A DNA stretch of 64,000 nucleotides, from NCBI RefSeq assembly GCF_002998925.1, contig NZ_CP027228.1:558001-622000 (forward strand). Direction: 5' to 3'. The DNA is from Mogibacterium diversum. GTDB taxonomy: Bacteria > Bacillota > Clostridia > Peptostreptococcales > Anaerovoracaceae. This document shows, one piece after another, positions 43,980 through 52,719 of the stretch. Position 1 is the stretch's first letter; the number at the start of each line of letters is the position of its first letter. The position numbers were made by a program, and so were the translations under genes. Under the pieces are notes generated by a model, which was not told the origin of the DNA, made no database searches, and was given only the letters and a program-made list of their open reading frames with translations.

Positions 43980-46900
43980 GATTTTTGAAAGCCGTAGACA
44001 TCATCATCTTGATTCTATTTAACTGATTTACATGGCTTGCACCAGGGTCGTAGTCTATAGCCACAATGTTTGCATCCTCATCATAGCTTCGAAGAACTTT
44101 AATCATGCCCTTACCTGTAACATGATTAGGTAGACACGCAAACGGCTGTAGGCAAAGAATATTTTTAACCCCAGAATTTATTAAATCTACCATCTCTCCC
44201 GTTAGGAGCCATCCTTCTCCACACTGGTTACCAACAGAAAGAATGTTTTCAGCATTAAGTGCCGTCTCTTCTATATAGTGATCTGGTTCAAACCTTTCAC
44301 TAGCTCTACAAGCTTTTCTTACATACTCTCTATAGTGCTCAATAGCCTTTAAAGCTGCACTATTGAAAATCATCTCTTTACGAGAACCAGAAAGGTTCTT
44401 GAAGTTAAACTGCTTATTGAGCATGCCATATTCAAAGAAATCAATAAAGCTAGGTACCACTGCTTCTCCGCCCTCTTCTTCGATGATCTCAACGAGGTTG
44501 TTATTAGCGTTTGGATGATACTTAACTAGTATCTCTCCTACAACACCAACTCTAGGCTTTTTAACATCTTCATAAATTGGCAGAGTGTCATACTCCTTAA
44601 CAATCATTTTTATGTTCTTCTTAAAGGTACTCGCCTTACAGTTTAAAACATTCTCAACTATTCTATCATGCCAATTGTGCATAATTTTCTCTGCACTGCC
44701 TTTAACCTTTTCATATGGTCTTGTACGATATAAGCATTTCATTATTAAATCGCCATAGTTAACGGCAAACACAAGGCTTAAACCCATTTTAGGAGTTATT
44801 TTAAAACCTGGATTTTTTTCAAGCCCTGCTGTATTAAAGGAAATTACAGGAACCTGCTCCATTCCAAGATCCTTGAGAGCCTTACGTAGAAGTGCAACAT
44901 AGTTACTAGCTCTGCATCCACCACCAGTCTGTGACATGAACACACCAACTTTATTTAGATCATATTTGCCAGATTTTAAAGCAGAAATAATCTGTCCTAA
45001 TGTAACTATAGTTGGATAGCAAGCATCATTGTTGATATATCTTAAACCCTCTTCTTCTGAATTTTTAGTTGCTTCAGGTAGCAGTTCTGCCTTGTATCCA
45101 GCTGCACGTAAAATCGGTGTGAAATACTGGAAATGAAGCGGAGACATCTGAGGGACGAGAAGCGTATACTCTTCTCTCATCTCCGGTGTAAATATTACCC
45201 TCTTATATGGTTCATTTAAACCCTCTGAATGAGTTCCGGCCTTATCTCTCTCATCAAGCGCAGCCTTTAGTGATCTGATTCTGATCTTGGCTGCACCTAA
45301 ATTTGATCCTTCATCTATCTTAAGCACAGTATGAAGTTTATTGTTCTGACCTAATAGTTCATCAACTTCATCTGTAGTTACAGCATCTAGTCCACAGCCA
45401 AACGAGTTGAGCTGAACAAGTTCAAGATCATCTCTCTTTCCTGCAAAAACAGCCGCTTTATATAGCCTAGAATGGTATGTCCATTGATCAAGCACTCTGA
45501 CATCACGAGCAATATCAATCTTATTCGAAACGGAATCTTCTGTGAGGACAACCATATCCTGCTGATTGATTACATTATTAATTCCGTGATTAATTTCAGG
45601 ATCCAAGTGATAAGGTCTACCTGAAAGAATAATACCCTTCTTGTTGTTTTCCTCCATAAACTTAAGAGCATCGTCACCGAGTTTGTTCATATCATCCTTA
45701 AATTCTTGGTAAGCTTTTCTACCAGCTCTGATAGCCTCTCTAAGTTCAGATCTAGATAGGTTTAATCCGAATAAGCTATAAATTCTCGTATCATTTTCAA
45801 AACGATTTATCGAATCAGTGTGATTTGCTCTATCAACGTCAATCTTTCTCTTTCCAGAGAAGAATTTATAGAGCTCTTCAACCATTCTATCGTCGTTATC
45901 ATATGGCAGGAATGGGTGATAAAACTCCACATTATTTTCGTAGAATAAGTCTGCCATATTCTTATCTATAACCTCAGGATATGTGGCTACTATTGGACAA
46001 TTATAATGGTTTGCAGCAGTCTTATCCTCGATAACCTCAAAGTTAACACATGGATAAAATATCCTCTTCACACCTTTATTAACTAGCCATTTGATGTGAC
46101 CGTGTGTGATTTTTGCAGGGTAACAAGCAGTATCTGATGAGATACTATCCATACCAGATTCATACAGTTTCTTAGAGCTCTGAGGGCTTAATACTATGCT
46201 AAATCCTAATGTTGTAAAGAAACTATGCCAGAATGGGTAATCTTCGTACATATTAAGTACACGAGGAATACCTATTATTCCGCGTTTTGCTTCTTCTTGT
46301 TTTAAATTTCTTCTACCGAACAAAAGCTTTAGTTTCTCTTTATATAAATCAGGATTATTATGTGGTTCAACTGTCTCGCCAGCTCCCTTTTCACATCTAT
46401 TTCCCGATACATACTTATTGCCGTCAGAGAATGTTGATATCGTCAGAAGACAGTGGTTACCACATTTCTGACATCTGTCATTACTAGTTTCAACTGAAAA
46501 ACCATCTAGTTCGTCCTTAGTTAGGACGCTCGACTTTTCACCATCAACATATTCATTTGATCCTATAATAGCTGCACCATAGGCACCCATGAGTCCAGAA
46601 GCATCTGGTCTGACTACATCCTTGCCTAACACAAGCTCAATACTTCTTAAAACAGCCTCATTTAAGAAAGTACCACCCTGAACTACAACCTTGTCCCCTG
46701 TCTCACTAGGATTTCTTAGCTTCATAACTTTGTATAACGCATTTTTAATAACTGAATAAGATAATCCGGCTGAAATATCAGCAACTGTAGCCCCTTCTTT
46801 CTGCGCCTGCTTAACTTTCGAATTCATGAATACAGTACACCTAGTACCGAGATCTACCGGCATCCTAGATTCAAGTGCATCCTCAGCAAACTCCTCAACG

Positions 46901-48279
46901 CTTGTATTTACAGATTTAGCAAATGTCTCGATAAATGATCCGCATCCAGCTGAGCAAGCCTCGTTAAGCATAATGTTATTGATTGCACCGTCTTTAATCT
47001 TCATGCATTTCATATCCTGTCCACCGATATCGAGGATAAATGTAACGCCTGGAAGAAATTCTTCAGCTGCTTTATAGTGAGCCATCGTCTCAATTTCGCC
47101 ACCATCAAGCCTATAAGCTGCTTTTATCAAACCTTCACCGTAACCAGTAACAACTGATCTCCCAATAAAAGCACTTTCGGGCATCTTATCGTAAATCTCT
47201 GTCATTATGTTACGAACAACGTTTAATGGGTCTCCTTCATTGCTCTGATAGTACTCGAAAACGAGCTCCTTATCCTTATTGATAAGTGCCGCTTTAGTTG
47301 TAGTTGATCCAGCATCGATTCCAAGGAACAAAGGACCAGACTGTTCTGATATATCAGCTCTTTTTACTTTAGCTTTGGCATGCCTTGCTCTAAACTCTTC
47401 AAGTTCTTCTTTATTCTCAAATAACGGATCAAGATAAACAGTTCCACCAGCTGAAGCAGGATCAGCTTTTTTCACTAAGTCAATTAACTTATTAAGTTCT
47501 ACCTGCTTAGTCTCTTTTTCAGCAAGAATTGCTGCTCCAATGGCAACGAAGTATTTTGCATTTTCAGGAAAAATAACCTCATCCTCACTAAGTCCAAGAG
47601 TCTCAACAAATCTCTTTCTAAGTTCAGATAAATACTGAAGAGGACCGCCAAGAAACGCAACATGACCTCTTATAGGATGACCACATGCTAGTCCGCTGAT
47701 CATCTGATTTACAACTGCCTGAAAAATTGAGGCTGCGATATCCGAGGTTTTTGCACCATCATTTATAAGCGGCTGAATATCAGTTTTTGCAAATACTCCG
47801 CACCTTGATGCAATCGGATAAATCATCGTATGCTCTTTCGCAGCTTCATTGAGGCCTTGTGCATCAGTATGAAGAAGTACCGCCATCTGGTCGATAAATG
47901 CGCCGGTTCCACCTGCACACGCACCATTCATTCTTTGCTCAATAGTTGACTCGAAGAAAGTAATCTTGGCATCTTCTCCGCCAAGCTCAATAGCTACGTC
48001 TGTCATCGGAATTATTGTTTCGATTGCTTTGCTACATGCAATTACTTCCTGTTCGAATTTTATTCCTAAAATCTGTGCTAATGCCATACCACCTGAACCG
48101 GTGATAACTGCATTAACTTCAATATCGCCAAGCTCCTTTGTCATATCCGTGAGAAGCTCAGCAACTTTGTCGAAAACATTCGACATATGACGTTCATACC
48201 TAGAATACACAATACTATTTGAATCATCTAAAACGATAAGTTTTACCGTCGTAGATCCAACATCAATACCTAATCTCAT
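43966..48279 (-). CDS. 2-hydroxyacyl-CoA dehydratase activase-related giant protein
   Basis: 1437 aa from the ATG at 48279 (AGGTGA upstream). It has two tandem BcrAD/BadFG ASKHA ATPase units: residues about 1-265 (LGIDVGSTTVKLIVLD, NGACAGGTGAFIDQ) and about 325-590 (LGIDAGSTTTKAALI, ILDIGGQDMK, NEACSAGCGSF). A DUF2229 domain (RGIIGIPRVLNMYEDYPF) and HgdB/C-like cysteine-rich segments follow. The Cys of each ACAGG/ACSAG motif should carry a bridging iron-sulfur cluster. Activase and dehydratase-like parts are joined in one chain. No dedicated dehydratase genes lie next to it; substrate unknown. Confidence 0.9.
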   Translation of the reverse strand: MRLGIDVGSTTVKLIVLDDSNSIVYSRYERHMSNVFDKVAELLTDMTKELGDIEVNAVITGSGGMALAQILGIKFEQEVIACSKAIETIIPMTDVAIELGGEDAKITFFESTIEQRMNGACAGGTGAFIDQMAVLLHTDAQGLNEAAKEHTMIYPIASRCGVFAKTDIQPLINDGAKTSDIAASIFQAVVNQMISGLACGHPIRGHVAFLGGPLQYLSELRKRFVETLGLSEDEVIFPENAKYFVAIGAAILAEKETKQVELNKLIDLVKKADPASAGGTVYLDPLFENKEELEEFRARHAKAKVKRADISEQSGPLFLGIDAGSTTTKAALINKDKELVFEYYQSNEGDPLNVVRNIMTEIYDKMPESAFIGRSVVTGYGEGLIKAAYRLDGGEIETMAHYKAAEEFLPGVTFILDIGGQDMKCMKIKDGAINNIMLNEACSAGCGSFIETFAKSVNTSVEEFAEDALESRMPVDLGTRCTVFMNSKVKQAQKEGATVADISAGLSYSVIKNALYKVMKLRNPSETGDKVVVQGGTFLNEAVLRSIELVLGKDVVRPDASGLMGAYGAAIIGSNEYVDGEKSSVLTKDELDGFSVETSNDRCQKCGNHCLLTISTFSDGNKYVSGNRCEKGAGETVEPHNNPDLYKEKLKLLFGRRNLKQEEAKRGIIGIPRVLNMYEDYPFWHSFFTTLGFSIVLSPQSSKKLYESGMDSISSDTACYPAKITHGHIKWLVNKGVKRIFYPCVNFEVIEDKTAANHYNCPIVATYPEVIDKNMADLFYENNVEFYHPFLPYDNDDRMVEELYKFFSGKRKIDVDRANHTDSINRFENDTRIYSLFGLNLSRSELREAIRAGRKAYQEFKDDMNKLGDDALKFMEENNKKGIILSGRPYHLDPEINHGINNVINQQDMVVLTEDSVSNKIDIARDVRVLDQWTYHSRLYKAAVFAGKRDDLELVQLNSFGCGLDAVTTDEVDELLGQNNKLHTVLKIDEGSNLGAAKIRIRSLKAALDERDKAGTHSEGLNEPYKRVIFTPEMREEYTLLVPQMSPLHFQYFTPILRAAGYKAELLPEATKNSEEEGLRYINNDACYPTIVTLGQIISALKSGKYDLNKVGVFMSQTGGGCRASNYVALLRKALKDLGMEQVPVISFNTAGLEKNPGFKITPKMGLSLVFAVNYGDLIMKCLYRTRPYEKVKGSAEKIMHNWHDRIVENVLNCKASTFKKNIKMIVKEYDTLPIYEDVKKPRVGVVGEILVKYHPNANNNLVEIIEEEGGEAVVPSFIDFFEYGMLNKQFNFKNLSGSRKEMIFNSAALKAIEHYREYVRKACRASERFEPDHYIEETALNAENILSVGNQCGEGWLLTGEMVDLINSGVKNILCLQPFACLPNHVTGKGMIKVLRSYDEDANIVAIDYDPGASHVNQLNRIKMMMSTAFKNLEKK

Positions 48280-48291
48280 ATGGTCACCTAA

Positions 48292-48313
48292 ACCTCGATA
48301 GAGATATCGAGGT
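48292..48313. terminator. Hairpin between RNase P RNA and the activase gene
   Basis: Perfect 9-bp stem ACCTCGATA/TATCGAGGT with a 4-base loop, 12 bases before the activase ATG. T-poor (TTTAGG), so either a weak rnpB terminator or a 5' leader hairpin. Confidence 0.45.
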
Positions 48314-48341
48314 CCTTTCACTCATATCCCTAAATTAAAAT

Positions 48342-48682
48342 GGGCAAACTATAAGCCGGGTTCTGTATACGATGATCATCCATCTAGAACAGCTATCGCT
48401 AGCTGCTTCAAGCGACTTACCTTCCGGCTGCGACGGGCCGCCGCATTTCATACCTATCTTAGTCTTGCTCCGGATGGGGTTTACACGGCCACCATGTCTC
48501 CATGATGCCGGTGAGCTCTTACCTCACCATTTCAACCTTACCACGGCATTATCCGTTTCGGCGGAATGTTTCTGTTGCACTTTCCCTATAGTTACCTACG
48601 CCAGACGTTATCTGGCATCCTCGCCCTATGGAGCCCGGACTTTCCTCGTGATTGTTACATCACGCGATCATCCAGTTTACCC
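48342..48682 (-). ncRNA. rnpB: RNase P RNA (type A)
   Basis: About 341 nt on the minus strand. The ends pair as P1 (GGGTAAACT with AGTTTGCCC). The universal GAGGAAAGTCCGGGCTCC and ATAGGGC segment (P4 5' strand region) lies near the 5' end. AGAACCCGGCTTAT near the 3' end closes P4. AAGGTTGAAATGGTGAGG and GTAAACCCCATCCGGAGCAAG (read in parts) lie between. Ribozyme that matures tRNA 5' ends. Apparent plus-strand frames here are artefacts. Confidence 0.97.
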
Positions 48683-48692
48683 ATTTCAGGAT

Positions 48693-48720
48693 ATAATGAT
48701 ACCACAAATACATTGTGCAA
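48693..48720 (-). promoter_or_regulatory. Probable rnpB promoter
   Basis: Minus strand: TTGCAC (48715-48720), 16-base spacer, CATTAT (48693-48698), 10 bases before the RNA 5' end. Confidence 0.5.
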
Positions 48721-48740
48721 AATATATATTGGATACATTT

Positions 48741-49049
48741 TTATCCACAATTAAAATTATTTAATTTATTAATAATTATTTTAATAAAGTTTACTGCCAC
48801 TAAAATTAAAATGATACACCCAATATATCCTTGTGTTGGATACAATATCGCTACTATTTTTTTAAAATCCGTTAATCCAGCAATAAAAGCAACTATCGCT
48901 CCAATTGAAAGGATTGTTTTCTTCATAGGTGTATTATTTATTGTGATACTGAAGCCATAATAAGTGCTAGTTGCAGTCTGATATATAGCACCCATTATGA
49001 CGCCTATGTACATCGTCGCTACAGTAAAGAAATTTAATTTTTTATCCAT
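48741..49049 (-). CDS. Small membrane protein resembling the C-terminal part of YkvI transporters
   Basis: 102 aa with three hydrophobic helices: about residues 7-31, 44-62 and 69-93. DFKKIVAILYPTQGYIGCII resembles the last helices of YkvI-family membrane proteins (usually about 350 aa), a resemblance by eye. The ATG follows the trmK stop directly and has AGGGGAAT upstream, so it looks translated. It is either a standalone small protein or a truncated remnant; no N-terminal part is present upstream. Confidence 0.55.
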   Translation of the reverse strand: MDKKLNFFTVATMYIGVIMGAIYQTATSTYYGFSITINNTPMKKTILSIGAIVAFIAGLTDFKKIVAILYPTQGYIGCIILILVAVNFIKIIINKLNNFNCG

Positions 49050-49778
49050 TTATTCCCCTAGTAATGTGTACAGATAATTAAGCTCCTTTTTAAGCATAGC
49101 TATTCTATCACTTTGGTCGTGTTTCGCGCGTCTAAGGTTTTCAATTTCCCTTTTGTGATTCTCTATAGCATGACCAAGTCTTTTACTAACCACTAACGCA
49201 TCATTGTTTATAATGCCTTCTGGATATCGCCATCTTATATCAGTATCTTTATAAGGTAGCTCCCTTTCGGAGCTTGAACCATTTTCTCTGTTAATATTTG
49301 ATGTTCTAACAGCTACAATAACTTCACATGAAAATTTACCCTCTTTTACGAGCTTGTTATCGGTAATATCGAACCCATATCTATATAAGAAACTTCTTAA
49401 TGGACCACTATTGTTACGAGGCTGTAAAATTAGTTTTTTAAAGCTCTGCAATTTATCGATATCATTTGAAAGAATATCTACAATAGTTACCCCGCCAAGT
49501 CCAGCAATGATAAGGACATCGACTTCCCCTTTTTCGATTACATCAATCCCATCACCCACTCTAAATGATGATTCAGGCATATCAATTTCGGCATCGGTAA
49601 AACTTTTTTTGGCTTTTGATAGAGAGCCAGCACTAATATCGCACATAATCACATGTGGAGAAACATTATTTTTATATAGAATTAATGGGACATAGGCATG
49701 ATCTGTGCCTATGTCCGCAATTGTCTCTCCAGATGTGACAGCACCGCATATTGCTTTTATTCTGTCACTAATCTTCAT
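49050..49778 (-). CDS. trmK: tRNA (adenine-22-N1)-methyltransferase TrmK
   Basis: 242 aa class I SAM methyltransferase: TIADIGTDHAYVPLIL is the SAM loop, followed by GDGIDVIEKGEVD and LILQPRNN with the family NPPY-like site. The C-terminal part is a coiled coil (NHKREIENLRRAK). Methylates A22 of tRNAs. Follows rpoD by 2 bases, the standard rpoD-trmK order. Confidence 0.94.
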   Translation of the reverse strand: MKISDRIKAICGAVTSGETIADIGTDHAYVPLILYKNNVSPHVIMCDISAGSLSKAKKSFTDAEIDMPESSFRVGDGIDVIEKGEVDVLIIAGLGGVTIVDILSNDIDKLQSFKKLILQPRNNSGPLRSFLYRYGFDITDNKLVKEGKFSCEVIVAVRTSNINRENGSSSERELPYKDTDIRWRYPEGIINNDALVVSKRLGHAIENHKREIENLRRAKHDQSDRIAMLKKELNYLYTLLGE

Positions 49779-49780
49779 AT

Positions 49781-50935
49781 TTACTCCAGGTAATCTCTCA
49801 GCTTCTTGCTTCTGCTAGGATGACGAAGCTTTCTAAGTGCCTTAGCTTCAATCTGTCTGATTCGTTCTCTTGTAACGTTAAACTCTTTACCAACCTCTTC
49901 AAGAGTACGTGGTCTTCCATCCTCGAGTCCAAATCTAAGCATGAGAACTTTCTTTTCTCTATCTGATAGCGTGTCAAGAACCTCCATCAGCTGCTCCTTA
50001 AGCATTGAATATGCAGCTGCTTCTACTGGTGCTGGTACATCATCATCAGGAATAAAATCACCAAGGTGGCTATCTTCTTCTTCACCAATCGGTGTCTCGA
50101 GCGAAACTGGATCCTGAGAAATTTTCTTTATTTCCCTAACCTTTTCTACTGTTATCCCCATCTCTTTAGCGATTTCTTCAGAAGTAGGTTCACGCCCAAG
50201 CTCTTGAAGCAACTGTCTAGATATTCTGATTAATTTATTGATGGTTTCAACCATATGAACAGGAATTCTAATCGTCCTAGCCTGATCAGCAATCGATCGA
50301 GTAATTGCTTGTCTTATCCACCAAGTAGCATAGGTCGAGAATTTGTATCCTTTCGTATAGTCAAATTTATCAACAGCCTTAATCAAACCGAGATTACCTT
50401 CTTGAATAAGATCAAGAAAGCTGAGTCCTCTGTTTAGATATCTTTTAGCAATACTTACAACAAGTCTTAAGTTTGATTCACACAGCTTCTTCTTAGCTTC
50501 CTCGTCGCCTTGTTCCATGCGGATTGCAAGTTCTCGCTCTTCTGCTCCTGTAAGAAGAGGTACTTTACCAATCTCCTTGAGATACATTCTAACTGCATCA
50601 TCAGTAGGTAGCGATTTAGGAACAGTTGCATCTACATCAATTTCACCATTTGTCTTAAGAACTAGTCCATCATCAACATCTACGTCATCTTCCTCAACAT
50701 CTTCAAGTTCGTTGCCGTTAGGTTCCCTTGTATCAACTATGCTAATCCCATTTTTTTCCACCAAGTCGTAGACTTCATCTATCTGATCTTTATTTAGTTT
50801 TATTCTCGATAGATGTTCTCCAATCTCAGCTAGAGTTATTTCATTGCCAGTGTTTTCAGAGAGTCTCATAATCTCTTCCACAGCCTGTTCAACGCGCTCA
50901 TTAGCTGGTGTTTCGGTTGCTTCTTTCTTTGGCAT
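49781..50935 (-). CDS. rpoD: Primary RNA polymerase sigma factor RpoD (SigA)
   Basis: 384 aa. A short region 1.1 (residues 1-90, acidic) precedes region 1.2 (DAVRMYLKEIGKVPLLT) and region 2 (RYLNRGLSFLDLIQEGNLGLIKAVDKFDY, YATWWIRQAI). Region 4 has the helix-turn-helix RPRTLEEVGKEFNVTRERIRQIE. Housekeeping sigma factor. Only 3 bases from the dnaG stop, the classical dnaG-rpoD operon. Confidence 0.98.
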   Translation of the reverse strand: MPKKEATETPANERVEQAVEEIMRLSENTGNEITLAEIGEHLSRIKLNKDQIDEVYDLVEKNGISIVDTREPNGNELEDVEEDDVDVDDGLVLKTNGEIDVDATVPKSLPTDDAVRMYLKEIGKVPLLTGAEERELAIRMEQGDEEAKKKLCESNLRLVVSIAKRYLNRGLSFLDLIQEGNLGLIKAVDKFDYTKGYKFSTYATWWIRQAITRSIADQARTIRIPVHMVETINKLIRISRQLLQELGREPTSEEIAKEMGITVEKVREIKKISQDPVSLETPIGEEEDSHLGDFIPDDDVPAPVEAAAYSMLKEQLMEVLDTLSDREKKVLMLRFGLEDGRPRTLEEVGKEFNVTRERIRQIEAKALRKLRHPSRSKKLRDYLE

Positions 50936-50938
50936 ATT

Positions 50939-51922
50939 TTACCTAACCTTTCTCCTCTTATCTTCAATATCTTGTAACTGCATAGCAAGACGCGAGATTT
51001 CTTCTTCATTACCCAGCTTCTCAGCGACAGCAATCGCATTTTGTAGCTCTATTATTTTTTCTCCGTAATGCATCTGCGCATATTTAACATAACATTCTCT
51101 GTAGTACGAACTTTCATCCGCACCAATTCTTATCAATGATAATATCTTTTTAAGAGCCTTTTCGTCCTCAGGATCTAGTTCTTTATATATGTCGTTAATA
51201 TTAATTTCAGACATTCTGTTCTGCAAAATTAGCTTATTTGCAACATCATAAAACTCTCGGCCAAGAGCAGTTCTGAACTCTATATCGTCTTCTCTAAAAG
51301 TATCGAGATATCGCACATCCCTCGTTAAAATATAGAGAATAGAAACTTCAAGCCTTTCATCATTTCCAAAGCTATCGGTATTGAATTCTTTCCTTTCACG
51401 CAAATTCTTTTGGTAAGAAGCACTTTGTCTGCTTTCATCTGAAGCTATCTCTGTTAGTATAGCGTGCTCAGATATATCAAATTCTGAGGCAAGCTTCTTA
51501 ACATATAAATCCTGTTCCACAGCACCTAGCTTTTTTAATACTGGAACACAACTCCTTATATACTCTATAATATCAAGGTTGTCGCTAAGATTGAAATTTT
51601 TCTTCATCATCTCTAGCACGAACTCTGTAGATGGAGCGGCACTGTTAACGAGCTTTAAAAACTCCTCTTTTCCATATTTCTTTACAAATTCATCAGGATC
51701 TTTTCCACCAGTTACGTGTAAAATCCTTACGTTTGCATTTGAACTTCGCATTACATCGATCCCTCGGAGAGCTGCTTTTATTCCAGCCGAATCAGAATCA
51801 TATGATAACACAACATTCTTAGTATACCTAGTAATAAGTTGACATTGGTTCTCTGTCAGAGCTGTGCCGAGCGAGGCAGCAACGTTTCGAATTCCAGCTT
51901 GATATAAGGATATTGCATCCAT
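50939..51922 (-). CDS. dnaG: DNA primase DnaG, C-terminal part (frameshifted)
   Basis: 328 aa from the first ATG. It continues the primase: MDAISLYQAG completes the VEGYMDA Toprim motif, then VLSYDSDSAGIKAA, and a helicase-binding C-terminal domain. The frame is open upstream to about 51998, where it should join the N-terminal piece: joined across a -1 shift in seven A (51996-52002) the protein is 585 aa, normal for DnaG. Without the shift the cell would lack an intact primase, so a sequencing error or recoding is more likely than loss. Confidence 0.9.
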   Translation of the reverse strand: MDAISLYQAGIRNVAASLGTALTENQCQLITRYTKNVVLSYDSDSAGIKAALRGIDVMRSSNANVRILHVTGGKDPDEFVKKYGKEEFLKLVNSAAPSTEFVLEMMKKNFNLSDNLDIIEYIRSCVPVLKKLGAVEQDLYVKKLASEFDISEHAILTEIASDESRQSASYQKNLRERKEFNTDSFGNDERLEVSILYILTRDVRYLDTFREDDIEFRTALGREFYDVANKLILQNRMSEININDIYKELDPEDEKALKKILSLIRIGADESSYYRECYVKYAQMHYGEKIIELQNAIAVAEKLGNEEEISRLAMQLQDIEDKRRKVR

Positions 51923-51978
51923 ATATCCTTCAACGATAAGAACCTGATCTGTATCATTGATACTTTTCTTAGTAAAGT

Positions 51979-52695
51979 TTAAAGCATAAAGGTTATTTTT
52001 TTAAGAAAAACTTCACTCTCAGAGGAGTTTAGATACTTAGGCATCTCATCGCCGATAGCTCTACCTCCAAAACCTATTACTTTTCCTTGGGTGTTAAAAA
52101 TTGGGAACATAAGTCTTCCTCGGAATTTATCATAAATACCTTTTTTCCCTTGTGTTACCAATCCTAGCTTAAGCATATCTTCATCTGATACGCCCATATC
52201 TTGTAGAAATTTATACAGACTGTTCCAAGAATTTGGAGAATATCCGAGTCCAAAACGTTTAATAGTTTCATCACTAATACCCCTTTTACGAATATATGTA
52301 TATCCGGGATTAGCATGTTTCGTGAGGTTATCAAAGAAAAATCTTGCAGCTGTAGAGTTAATCTCATAATAGCGAGATAAATCTTCTTTCCTTCGTGTTC
52401 CGTGCTTTGGGATCTCAATATTATATTCATCAGCTAGCTTTTCACACGCCTCCATGAACTCCATATTATTAAACCGCTGCACAAAATGGATTACATCACC
52501 TTTTTCACCGCACCCAAAACAATTAAAAATCTGCTTTTGCTCATTTACCATAAATGATGGTGTCTTTTCATTGTGAAATGGACAAAGACCCTTAAAGTTA
52601 CTACCGCTTTGTTTTAGAGGAACTTCACGACCAATGACATCCACAATATTAACTTTTGACTTTATCTCATCGATAAAGCTACTGCCAATCGCCAT
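51979..52695 (-). CDS. dnaG: DNA primase DnaG, N-terminal part (frameshifted)
   Basis: 238 aa. Contains the CHC2 zinc domain (CPFHNEKTPSF, FNCFGCGEKGD), the RNA polymerase domain start (FDNLTKHANPGY), and PIFNTQGKVIGFGGRA. It ends SSESEVFLKKITFML after the run of seven A; reading one base back gives FLKKNNLYALNF, the conserved continuation. SD before ATG is clear (AAAGGAGAAAAC). First gene of dnaG-rpoD-trmK. Confidence 0.9.
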   Translation of the reverse strand: MAIGSSFIDEIKSKVNIVDVIGREVPLKQSGSNFKGLCPFHNEKTPSFMVNEQKQIFNCFGCGEKGDVIHFVQRFNNMEFMEACEKLADEYNIEIPKHGTRRKEDLSRYYEINSTAARFFFDNLTKHANPGYTYIRKRGISDETIKRFGLGYSPNSWNSLYKFLQDMGVSDEDMLKLGLVTQGKKGIYDKFRGRLMFPIFNTQGKVIGFGGRAIGDEMPKYLNSSESEVFLKKITFML

Positions 52696-52719
52696 GTTTT
52701 CTCCTTTTAAGCAAATTGC

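Noticed and set aside
48372..48764. Plus-strand frame over rnpB
   Set aside because: Falls on the complementary strand of RNase P RNA.
51996..52002. Programmed tandem-slippage frameshift in dnaG
   Set aside because: Codons CTT AAA AAA ATA do not make a proper X XXY YYZ heptamer, and no strong downstream hairpin is visible; kept only as one of several explanations.
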